From Thermoflavifilum sp. (lineage in GTDB: Bacteria > Bacteroidota > Bacteroidia > Chitinophagales > Chitinophagaceae), in assembly GCA_019683625.1 (NCBI GenBank), contig JADGHY010000164.1:1-5142 (forward strand): DNA of 5,142 nucleotides, written 5' to 3'. The notes beneath the pieces are model-generated. The model made no database searches. It had not been told where the DNA came from and worked only from the letters and a program-made list of their open reading frames with translations. A program made the position numbers and the translations under genes. Positions 1-5,142 of the stretch are shown here, piece by piece (position 1 is the first letter of the stretch; each line of letters starts with the position of its first letter).

Positions 1-127
1 GGGGCAAGCTGTTGAATATGATGTTGATGGGAAACACAATTTATCCAGGCCACATACAATAAGCCGGAAAACCTGTATTTTTGTTCAGGGCTTCAATTAT
101 TTTTATTGCCGATAAAATCATGCGTAT
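1..127. other. Left-edge leader without a recognised gene
   Basis: This is the stretch before the E2 gene. Reading frame 2 on the plus strand is open from the window edge to a TAA at 113-115 (37 codons). It could be the tail of an upstream gene, but I recognise no family in it and it overlaps the candidate promoter of the E2 gene. On the minus strand a 26-codon ATG frame also exists, with no supporting signal. I see no tRNA, terminator hairpin or repeat here, so it is best treated as an intergenic leader. Confidence 0.5.
76..83 (+). promoter_or_regulatory. Candidate -7 promoter element (TATTTTTG) of the E2 gene
   Basis: TATTTTTG matches the Bacteroidota -7 consensus TAnnTTTG exactly and lies 44 bases before the ATG at 128, which would give a leader of roughly 35-40 bases. 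No TTTG or TTG stands 17-23 bases upstream, so the -33 half is missing or degenerate. A T-rich stretch can match by chance, hence the moderate confidence. Confidence 0.4.
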
Positions 128-1483
128 ATGGCACTGGTGGATCTTATCATGCCTAAGATGGGAGAAAGCATCATGGAAGCAACCATTTTAAAATGGTTGA
201 AAAAACCGGGTGATCCGGTAAAACAGGATGAGCCTGTGCTGGAAATTGCAACAGACAAGGTTGATAGCGAAGTGCCCGCTACCGTTTCCGGTGAACTGGC
301 TGAAATTTTATACGAAGAGAATCAAGTGGTGCCTGTAGGGGCCGTGATTGCCAGAATCAAAACCGAACAGGAATTGCCCTCTGCTGATGAAGCCTATGAT
401 TTTCATCTGGAAGAAACTCCATTGGGCGAAGCCGCTCCGGCAGCAGCCCAGCCAGAAGAAGAACAACCATCTTCAGCCTCCACCTTCACCATACAATCAA
501 CACCATCGGAAAATACTGCGGGCAAGGCCAACTCCGGATTCTTCTCTCCGCTGGTGCTGATGATTGCCAAAAATGAAGGGATTCCGCTGGCCGAACTCGA
601 ACAAATTAAAGGTACTGGCGCCGATGGGAGGGTTACCAAAAAAGACATACTGGACTATGTGGCACGCCGCAAAACCGGAAAAACAACGGCTGAATCTGCC
701 ACCTGGCAACAGCCCCAGGCTACAGCCCGGGAATCATTATCTGTTTGGCAGCCAGCTGAAAAACAAACAGATCGCCATGTGGAGATCATTGAAATGGACC
801 GGATGCGCAAGTTGATTGCCGAACACATGGTACGCAGCAAACAAACAAGTCCACATGTCACCAGCTTTGCCGAAGCCGATGTCACCAATCTGGTTCAATG
901 GCGTGAAAGAATTAAAAAAGATTTTGAAAAAAGAGAAGGAGAAAAAATCACCTTCACCCCCTTGTTTATTGAGGCCATAGTGAAATGCATCAAGCGTTTC
1001 CCCATGCTCAATAGCTCGGTGGAAGGGGATAAAATCATCATTAAAAAAGATATTCATATTGGCATGGCCACGGCATTGCCCAACGGGAATCTAATCGTGC
1101 CGGTGATTAAACATGCCGATACTTTAAATCTCGTCGGCCTGGTTAAACAGGTCAATTACTTAGCTCAAGCAGCACGCAACAACAAACTTAAGCCCGATGA
1201 TACACAAGGAGGCACCTTCACCCTCACCAATCTGGGCACTTTTGGTAGCCTGATGGGCACACCCATCATCAATCAGCCGCAAGTGGCCATTCTGGCAACG
1301 GGACTCATCAAAAAACGGCCAGTGGTGATTGAAACGCCACAGGGCGATACCATTGGCATTCGCCACATGATGTACTTATCCCTTTCTTACGATCACCGGA
1401 TCATTGATGGATCGCTGGGCGCCACCTTCCTGTCGGCCGTAGCCCATGAGCTGGAAAACTTTGATCCGCAGCGGGAGTTTTAA
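128..1483 (+). CDS. 2-oxo acid dehydrogenase complex E2 subunit (dihydrolipoamide acyltransferase)
   Basis: This is the core subunit of a cytoplasmic 2-oxo acid dehydrogenase complex. It takes an acyl group from E1 onto its swinging lipoyl arm and passes it to coenzyme A. The 451 residues show the full family layout. The N-terminal lipoyl domain (about 1-78) carries the lipoylated lysine K44 in TDKVDSEV. An Ala/Pro/Glu/Ser-rich linker follows (about 83-135). The E3/E1-binding domain spans about 138-178 and includes KGTGADGRVTKKDIL. After a second linker comes the catalytic domain (about 215-451), with the active-site pair H423 and D427 in SYDHRIIDG. Length is normal and nothing appears broken. 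The ATG at 128 places the lipoyl domain at the very N-terminus as expected, and there is no Shine-Dalgarno. Substrate (pyruvate, 2-oxoglutarate or branched-chain 2-oxo acids) cannot be fixed from E2 alone. The NLGTFGSLMGTPIINQPQVAI stretch resembles branched-chain/generic E2s of Bacteroidota, where the partner E1 is usually encoded elsewhere. No E1, E3 or lipoylation gene lies in this window. Confidence 0.95.
   Translation: MALVDLIMPKMGESIMEATILKWLKKPGDPVKQDEPVLEIATDKVDSEVPATVSGELAEILYEENQVVPVGAVIARIKTEQELPSADEAYDFHLEETPLGEAAPAAAQPEEEQPSSASTFTIQSTPSENTAGKANSGFFSPLVLMIAKNEGIPLAELEQIKGTGADGRVTKKDILDYVARRKTGKTTAESATWQQPQATARESLSVWQPAEKQTDRHVEIIEMDRMRKLIAEHMVRSKQTSPHVTSFAEADVTNLVQWRERIKKDFEKREGEKITFTPLFIEAIVKCIKRFPMLNSSVEGDKIIIKKDIHIGMATALPNGNLIVPVIKHADTLNLVGLVKQVNYLAQAARNNKLKPDDTQGGTFTLTNLGTFGSLMGTPIINQPQVAILATGLIKKRPVVIETPQGDTIGIRHMMYLSLSYDHRIIDGSLGATFLSAVAHELENFDPQREF
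1455..1481. terminator. Weak candidate bidirectional terminator at the convergent 3' ends
   Basis: AAAACT at 1455-1460 and AGTTTT at 1476-1481 are inverted copies flanking a small CCG/CGG stem, so the last codons and stop of the E2 gene could fold into an imperfect hairpin. It ends in a T run on the plus strand and in a T run after AAG on the minus strand. With only 6 bases between the two convergent genes, any terminator has to sit inside coding sequence. The stem is short and interrupted, so this is tentative. Confidence 0.22.
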
Positions 1484-1489
1484 TACATT

Positions 1490-1687
1490 TCATTTTCCGG
1501 AATCTGCTTTTTGCTGCAGGCTGTCCACAGATGTGGGCAAGCTATCTACGGCAGCCTTGGCCTGGTTAAGCAGGGAGTCAATATTCACTTCGGCACTGTC
1601 AGCCTGATTTGCAGAAGAAGGTGCATGCCCGCATGCACTACTCAGCAGATACATGCTCAGGCAGGCTATCCAGCAAATACGTTTCAT
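1490..1687 (-). CDS. Small predicted lipoprotein of unknown function
   Basis: This 65-residue protein belongs to no family I recognise. It opens with a lipoprotein signal peptide: KR at 2-3, a hydrophobic stretch 4-15, and LSSAC with C19 as the expected lipidated cysteine, leaving a mature peptide of 47 residues. The mature part is polar and probably helical, with three DSL motifs at 37-39, 48-50 and 55-57, and no cysteine besides C19. No acidic residues directly follow C19, so there is no obvious surface-export signal; the side of the envelope it faces is open. The ATG at 1687 is chosen because it puts the signal peptide at the N-terminus. An in-frame ATG at 1756 would overlap the der stop as ATGA but adds 23 residues ahead of the signal. 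It lies 65 bases downstream of der on the same strand and probably shares its transcript. The existence of the gene is likely but not certain, given its size. Confidence 0.65.
   Translation of the reverse strand: MKRICWIACLSMYLLSSACGHAPSSANQADSAEVNIDSLLNQAKAAVDSLPTSVDSLQQKADSGK
1621..1638. repeat. 18-base palindrome in the lipoprotein gene
   Basis: GTGCATGC (1621-1628) and GCATGCAC (1631-1638) are perfect inverted copies separated by CC. The palindrome falls on the codons for the signal-peptide cleavage site, around the lipidated C19 of the small lipoprotein. There is no T run after it on either strand, so it is not a standard terminator. Confidence 0.7.
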
Positions 1688-1752
1688 ACGCTTGAAGATT
1701 TTTCGTGTATCGCAATAATGATGCAAAAGGTTGTGCGGAAAAACTTGGCGGA

Positions 1753-3072
1753 TCATTTTTTTCTGAAATATATACTCAATGGAACACCTGAAAATGCAAA
1801 ATGTTTTCTGAGTTGATTTTCCAGAAATTGTTTGTAGGGTTGACGAATTTCGTCGGGATAATTCGTAAAAAACAAAAAAGTAGGGTGGGAGGCCGGCAAT
1901 TGGGTGATGTATTTGATATGAATATGATGCCCGCGCACAGCGGGTGGAGGCGTTTGCGCAATGATGGGCAGCAGCACTTCATTCAGCTGGGATGTCGGGA
2001 TCTTTTGTTTTCGCCGATGATGCACATCCAGAGCCGTTTCCATGGCCTTGTAAATACGGGTTTTTTCGAGTGCAGAAATGAAGATAATAGGTACATCCGT
2101 AAACGGAGATATTTTCTCCCGAATAGCTGTTTCAAAAACTTTTGCTGTATGGGTATCTTTTTCAACGGCATCCCATTTATTCACCAGTAACACCACTCCC
2201 TTTCGTTTACGGATAATCAGGCTAAAGATGTTTACATCTTGAGCGGTCATGGGCCTTGTTGCATCTAAAAGCAACATGCACACATCGGCTTCATCCACCG
2301 CTTTAATGGTTCTGATGGTCGCATAAAATTCCAGTTGATCTTTATAGGCATCTTTTCTTCTGATTCCAGCCGTGTCAATTAAGATGCAGGATTTTTGAAA
2401 CAAATTATAATGGGTATGAATAGCATCGCGTGTGGTTCCGGGTTCATGGGAAACCACATTGCGCGGTTCACCGATGAGTGCATTTAACAAGGAGGACTTG
2501 CCCACATTGGGCTGACCCACAATAGCAATTCTGGGCAATGAATCTGCTGAGGATGCTTCCTGTTCGGAAGAGCTGGGCGGAATGTTGGCTACAATCGCAT
2601 CCAGCAATTCGCCCGTGCCGCTACCGCTGATGGCAGAAATGGGAAACAGCGGTTCAATGCCCAGGCGATAAAAAACCTGTGCATCCAGGGTGCGTTCATA
2701 ATTATCTGCTTTATTGACCACGAGCCATACGGGTTTTTTGCTTTTGCGAAGCATACGGGCAATGGCGTCGTCCAGATCAGTGATGCCTGTCGTGGCGTCA
2801 CAGACAAACAAGATGCCATCGGCTTCATCTATGGCAATTTCCACCTGATGCGCTATGGCCCTGGTGATTTCATCACGGGCATCGGGTACAAATCCACCGG
2901 TATCAACCACATTAAACGTTTTGCCATCCCAGTCGGACGTGCCGTAGATGCGGTCGCGTGTTACTCCGCTCACATCAGCTACAATAGCTTGTCTTTCGGC
3001 TATCAGCCTGTTGAAGAGGGTGGATTTACCCACATTCGGTCGACCAACAATGGCAATGGTAAATCCGGCCAT
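1753..3072 (-). CDS. der: Ribosome assembly GTPase Der (EngA)
   Basis: Der is an essential tandem GTPase that binds the large ribosomal subunit during its maturation in the cytoplasm. The 439 residues show two complete G domains and a C-terminal KH-like domain. Domain 1 has the P-loop GRPNVGKS (10-17), T38 in GVTRD, DTGG (57-60), NKAD (120-123) and SAI (146-148). A short acidic, Ser-rich linker (about 165-178) follows. Domain 2 has GQPNVGKS (186-193), PGTTRD (211-216), DTAGIRRK (233-240) and NKWD (298-301). The KH-like domain covers about 355-439 and ends in the usual basic tail. Length is typical for the family. I start at the ATG at 3072, because the frame upstream only offers a TTG at 3093 and family members begin a few residues before the P-loop. 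One small oddity is SGVTRD in domain 1 where PGVTRD is usual. It sits 28 bases after era on the same strand, an arrangement common in Bacteroidota, so the two are probably cotranscribed. Confidence 0.97.
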   Translation of the reverse strand: MAGFTIAIVGRPNVGKSTLFNRLIAERQAIVADVSGVTRDRIYGTSDWDGKTFNVVDTGGFVPDARDEITRAIAHQVEIAIDEADGILFVCDATTGITDLDDAIARMLRKSKKPVWLVVNKADNYERTLDAQVFYRLGIEPLFPISAISGSGTGELLDAIVANIPPSSSEQEASSADSLPRIAIVGQPNVGKSSLLNALIGEPRNVVSHEPGTTRDAIHTHYNLFQKSCILIDTAGIRRKDAYKDQLEFYATIRTIKAVDEADVCMLLLDATRPMTAQDVNIFSLIIRKRKGVVLLVNKWDAVEKDTHTAKVFETAIREKISPFTDVPIIFISALEKTRIYKAMETALDVHHRRKQKIPTSQLNEVLLPIIAQTPPPAVRGHHIHIKYITQLPASHPTFLFFTNYPDEIRQPYKQFLENQLRKHFAFSGVPLSIYFRKK

Positions 3073-3100
3073 GGGATACAGGTATTTTTGCAAACATTGA

Positions 3101-3985
3101 TCAAGCAGTATATCCTAAGGAAGATAAATATCGGTCGTTTTCCCGCCAGCCGGGGCGCACTTTCACAAATAATTCCAGAAACACTTTTCTGCCGATTAAT
3201 CGCTCAATCTCTTCTCTGGCCAAACGCCCTATCTCCCGGATCATCTGGCCCTTTTCGCCCAATAATATGCCTTTTTGGGATTCCCGGCTCACGATGATTT
3301 CGGCCCTGATTTTGGTAAGTGTTTCTTTATCCTGGTAAGACTGAATCACCACTGTCGTATGGTAAGGAATCTCTTCGCGGGTGAGTAAAAAAATCTTTTC
3401 CAGGATAATTTCCGCAACAAGAAACCGCAGGGGCCTGTCGGTAAGTTCATCATCGGGATAATAGGGTTCGCCTTCCGGCAAATGATTTAACAAAGCCTGC
3501 AACAATTGATCTAATCCCAGTCCTTCCTCTGCAGATATGGGGACAATCTGTGGGGCAAAAGCCAGTTGATCATAGGCAGCGAGTAGGGATTCAAGCGATG
3601 GATAAGCTGTTTGTTTACACAGATCGATTTTGTTGATGGCCAGCACCCATGGTTTCTGGATATTCAAAGCCAGGATCCGTTGCTGCACTTCTTCCGGTGC
3701 CTCGGTGACATCTGTGAGATACAACACCACATCGGCATCCCGAAGGGCTGCCTGCATGGCTTCCATCATCTTTTCCTGTAACTTATAGGCAGGATCCAAG
3801 ATACCCGGCGTGTCCAGAAATACCATTTGATAATGATTGCCATTCAGGATGCCCGCGATGCGATGGCGTGTAGTCTGGGCTTTGGGTGTGACAATAGAAA
3901 TTTTTTCCCCGATCAGGCGATTCATCAGGGTGCTTTTTCCCACATTAGGGCGGCCAATAATGCTCACAAAGCCCGATTGAAACAT
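3101..3985 (-). CDS. era: Ribosome assembly GTPase Era
   Basis: Era is an essential GTPase that binds the 3' end of 16S rRNA and helps mature the small ribosomal subunit. The 294 residues match the family in length and order. The G domain shows the P-loop GRPNVGKS (11-18), the Era-typical switch region PKAQTTRHR (34-42), DTPGI (58-62), NKID (118-121) and SAEEGLG (151-157). The C-terminal KH domain (about 200-290) contains the RNA-binding GEKG loop (243-246) within KGILLGEKGQMIREIG, and the protein ends just after the VRPGWRENDRYLSSLGY segment. The ATG at 3985 gives the usual few residues before the P-loop. No Shine-Dalgarno is present, and a promoter -7 element ends only 5 bases before the ATG. 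It is the first gene of a probable era-der-lipoprotein operon and is transcribed away from the initiator tRNA gene. Confidence 0.97.
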   Translation of the reverse strand: MFQSGFVSIIGRPNVGKSTLMNRLIGEKISIVTPKAQTTRHRIAGILNGNHYQMVFLDTPGILDPAYKLQEKMMEAMQAALRDADVVLYLTDVTEAPEEVQQRILALNIQKPWVLAINKIDLCKQTAYPSLESLLAAYDQLAFAPQIVPISAEEGLGLDQLLQALLNHLPEGEPYYPDDELTDRPLRFLVAEIILEKIFLLTREEIPYHTTVVIQSYQDKETLTKIRAEIIVSRESQKGILLGEKGQMIREIGRLAREEIERLIGRKVFLELFVKVRPGWRENDRYLSSLGYTA

Positions 3986-3990
3986 GGCGG

Positions 3991-4023
3991 CAAAGATAGG
4001 AAAAACTTATGCCTGCCGACGAA
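3991..4023 (-). promoter_or_regulatory. Probable promoter of the era-der operon
   Basis: On the minus strand TATCTTTG (3998-3991) is an exact match to the Bacteroidota -7 consensus TAnnTTTG. A near-match to the -33 element, TTCG instead of TTTG (4023-4020), lies 21 bases upstream, within the allowed spacing. The -7 element ends 5 bases before the era ATG at 3985, so transcription should begin at or within a few bases of the start codon. A 9-base inverted repeat overlaps the spacer. Confidence 0.6.
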
Positions 4024-4033
4024 GATAAGTTTT
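4002..4033. repeat. Inverted repeat AAAACTTAT / ATAAGTTTT in the era control region
   Basis: AAAACTTAT at 4002-4010 and ATAAGTTTT at 4025-4033 are perfect inverted copies with a 14-base spacer. The left arm lies between the -33 and -7 elements of the era promoter, and the right arm lies just upstream of its -33 element. It could be an operator for a dimeric regulator, a hairpin, or chance in A/T-rich DNA. Confidence 0.4.
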
Positions 4034-4076
4034 ATTGGCCATCCTTAGACCCGTATTTGTTTCCGGCAGAAGCCGT

Positions 4077-4107
4077 TTTGATCAAATCAGAAATTGTATT
4101 AGCTTTG
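4077..4107 (+). promoter_or_regulatory. Promoter of the initiator tRNA gene
   Basis: TTTG (4077-4080) and TAGCTTTG (4100-4107) are separated by exactly 19 bases. This matches the Bacteroidota housekeeping promoter (TTTG, about 19 bases, TAnnTTTG) at every consensus position. The tRNA begins 11 bases after the -7 element, leaving a very short 5' leader for RNase P to remove. A strong consensus promoter is expected for an initiator tRNA. Confidence 0.85.
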
Positions 4108-4118
4108 CAGCCGAACAT

Positions 4119-4193
<75 letters not shown>

Positions 4194-4198
4194 GATGG

Positions 4199-4229
4199 CG
4201 GGCTCTTACAGGAGCCCGTTTCTGTTTAT
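4199..4229 (+). terminator. Intrinsic terminator of the tRNA gene
   Basis: CGGGCTC (4199-4205) and GAGCCCG (4212-4218) form a perfect 7-base-pair stem with a 6-base loop, followed on the plus strand by TTTCTGTTT. It begins 5 bases after the CCA end, so the transcript would be very short. On the minus strand the hairpin is followed by CCATCTGG with no T run, so it should serve the tRNA but not the converging cytochrome gene. Confidence 0.8.
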
Positions 4230-4237
4230 GCTCGACC

Positions 4238-4275
4238 GCCAAAGGCAGTTAAAACTACCAGAGGCAGTTAAAACT
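4238..4275. repeat. 19-base tandem duplication at the cytochrome stop codon
   Basis: Units 4238-4256 and 4257-4275 are adjacent and agree at 17 of 19 positions, with a perfect 14-base core (AGGCAGTTAAAACT). The second unit contains the TAA stop of the cytochrome gene and forms the small palindrome GCAGTT-AA-AACTGC (4264-4277). The duplicated copy is 3' of the stop, so the protein is not affected. Confidence 0.75.
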
Positions 4276-4927
4276 GCGCTGCTGAATGTGCATGCTGGGC
4301 TTGATGGAGTGGCGCTTCGGGTCCGGGCACCAGGTTATGAACGGGTTTAATGGTTTTGAGATAAGCAAAAATAGCTTTCAGTTCCTCATCATTGGCCACT
4401 TGGTTGAGTGAGGCTGCCACAAAGCTCATAGGGGGCAACAGAGAACGACTATTTTCCATGCCTTTCCATTTTCCTTCGCGGATTGCCCGAATGAATTGAG
4501 CCTCTGTCCAGCCTCCGATGCCGGTTTCATCTGGGGTAAGATTAGCAGCATAGGAAATTCCCCAGGGTCCGATCCATACGGTTAAATCATTGGTAAGCAT
4601 CAGGCCTTGTTTCTCAATCTCTGCCCGATTAATCCGCGGAGGAGGGATTTGAGATGGATGTCCGGCAAGATACATCGTGGTGTCGGGCACTGGCCCCATT
4701 GGGCTCATCACCTTGGGTGTGTGGCAATCCCCACAACCCGACATTTGTACCAGATGTTTTCCCCAGGATACCTGGTCTGGATAACCGCCAAATGATGTAC
4801 CTGAAGGTGAAGAACGTGCAGATGTTGTTTGTGCACTTTCGCCATTCGCATTGGAAGGCGTTTGCGGGGCAGAATGGCATCCTGCCACCGCAATAGCCGC
4901 TGCTGCGGCCAGGATCAACTGTTTCAT
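4268..4927 (-). CDS. Lipid-anchored monohaem cytochrome c
   Basis: This 219-residue protein is predicted to be an electron-transfer cytochrome held to a membrane in the cell envelope. It has a lipoprotein signal peptide (MKQLILAAAAAIAVAGC, lipidation at C17) and then a Ser/Thr/Asn/Pro-rich flexible linker (about 18-46). A single class I cytochrome domain carries the haem motif CGDCH (C65, C68, proximal His H69), followed by TPK and the MGPVPDTTMYLAGHP segment. The likely distal ligand is M167 in LLPPMSF, before the closing helix DEELKAIFAYLKTIKPV (from 180). The last 23 residues hold four histidines (197, 208, 212, 214), which is odd. The ATG at 4927 is chosen because it starts the signal peptide; the frame extends upstream only to a TTG at 5023. 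The domain resembles cytochromes that accompany dehydrogenases, but no redox partner lies in the window, so its donor and acceptor are unknown. It converges on the tRNA gene and has no clear promoter or terminator of its own. Confidence 0.9.
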   Translation of the reverse strand: MKQLILAAAAAIAVAGCHSAPQTPSNANGESAQTTSARSSPSGTSFGGYPDQVSWGKHLVQMSGCGDCHTPKVMSPMGPVPDTTMYLAGHPSQIPPPRINRAEIEKQGLMLTNDLTVWIGPWGISYAANLTPDETGIGGWTEAQFIRAIREGKWKGMENSRSLLPPMSFVAASLNQVANDEELKAIFAYLKTIKPVHNLVPGPEAPLHQAQHAHSAAQF

Positions 4928-5142
4928 GGGGTTAAAATTTAAACATGGATGAAAGAAATAAAAGCACTTAACATGGAAATATGGGCTAATCAAGTGTCTA
5001 AGGTCTCTTGCATCAACCCACAAATCATGAAATCTGCATAAACATACTCAGAATTTTGATTTTTTTTATCAAAATTTTGGGCTTCCTTATTTGTCTCATC
5101 CACTGCTGATTAGTTTACCCGAGATGCACCTATGTAAAAAAC
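4928..5142. other. Right-edge intergenic region without a recognised gene
   Basis: This is the upstream region of the cytochrome gene and runs to the window edge. It is A/T-rich and has no supported coding region. It contains two copies of AACATGGA (4942-4949 and 4970-4977), 28 bases apart, in the likely cytochrome leader. It also contains an A/T hairpin (5052-5076) and, on the plus strand, TTTG (5090-5093) 17 bases before TAGTTTAC (5111-5118), a poor promoter match just ahead of an ATG at 5124 that stays open to the edge. I see no convincing minus-strand TAnnTTTG element for the cytochrome. Confidence 0.5.
5052..5076. repeat. A/T-rich inverted repeat (AATTTTGAT, T7 loop, ATCAAAATT)
   Basis: AATTTTGAT (5052-5060) and ATCAAAATT (5068-5076) are perfect 9-base inverted copies around seven T residues. 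The right arm overlaps a second perfect palindrome, CAAAATTTTG (5070-5079). It lies 125-149 bases upstream of the cytochrome ATG. It may be a regulator site, a bent-DNA element, or a terminator for a gene beyond the edge. Confidence 0.6.

Noticed and set aside
2..115. A 37-codon open frame at the left edge as the 3' end of an upstream gene
   Set aside because: Too short to judge, no family resemblance, and it overlaps the candidate E2 promoter; kept only as a note.
1511..1816. A 101-codon plus-strand frame opposite the lipoprotein and der 3' end
   Set aside because: No family resemblance or start signal; the minus-strand frame has a clear lipoprotein signal peptide instead.
3073..3093. An upstream TTG start for Der adding seven residues
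   Set aside because: The ATG at 3072 already gives the normal short lead-in to the P-loop, and no signal favours the TTG.
2848..3297. A 149-codon plus-strand frame antisense to the der and era starts
   Set aside because: It lies wholly opposite two well-supported genes, and its translation shows no recognisable domain or start signal.
3952..4040. Inverted copies GGCCAATAA (3952-3960) and TTATTGGCC (4032-4040) around the era start
   Set aside because: The left copy encodes the conserved residues at the Era P-loop, and the arms are 71 bases apart, so chance is the simpler reading.
4939..4974. An 11-residue upstream reading frame in the cytochrome leader
   Set aside because: No attenuator structure or regulatory codon run accompanies it; short frames of this kind are common by chance.
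4928..5023. A TTG start extending the cytochrome by 32 residues
   Set aside because: It would bury the lipoprotein signal peptide behind a hydrophilic extension; the ATG at 4927 places it at the N-terminus.
5124..5142. An ATG at 5124 open to the right edge, behind a weak promoter match
   Set aside because: Only six codons are visible and the -7 element matches poorly, so a gene cannot be supported.

Overview
The window looks like an ordinary housekeeping stretch of a Bacteroidota chromosome, most plausibly from the Chitinophagia or a close relative. Three things point there. The promoters match the phylum-specific form (TTTG, about 19 bases, TAnnTTTG), with an exact match in front of the tRNA gene. 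None of the genes has a clear Shine-Dalgarno sequence. The era-der gene order and the sequence of the E2 acyltransferase also fit that phylum. No mobile element, CRISPR array, phage gene or toxin system is visible, and I do not see an undescribed multi-gene system here.

Layout from left to right. At 1-127 is a leader with a possible -7 promoter element. At 128-1483 (+) is the E2 subunit of a 2-oxo acid dehydrogenase complex, standing without its E1 or E3 partners inside the window. It converges, with only 6 bases between stop codons, on a minus-strand group: era (3985-3101), der (3072-1753) and a 65-residue predicted lipoprotein (1687-1490). Era and Der are both GTPases of ribosome assembly, so this group is probably one operon read from a promoter immediately in front of era. 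A divergent control region (3986-4118) separates era from an initiator tRNA-fMet gene (4119-4193, +), which has its own promoter and a compact intrinsic terminator. Past it, facing the tRNA, is a lipid-anchored monohaem cytochrome c (4927-4268, -). The last 215 bases hold no gene but contain a strong A/T-rich inverted repeat.

Functionally, the centre is a translation island: initiator tRNA plus two ribosome-assembly GTPases. The flanks are central metabolism (E2) and electron transfer at the cell envelope (cytochrome). The points most worth a second look are small. They are the near-leaderless start of era with an inverted repeat inside its promoter spacer, the U1-U72 mismatch of the initiator tRNA, the unknown lipoprotein with a possible coupled start at the der stop codon, the tandem duplication at the cytochrome stop codon, and the palindromes around 1630 and 5064.
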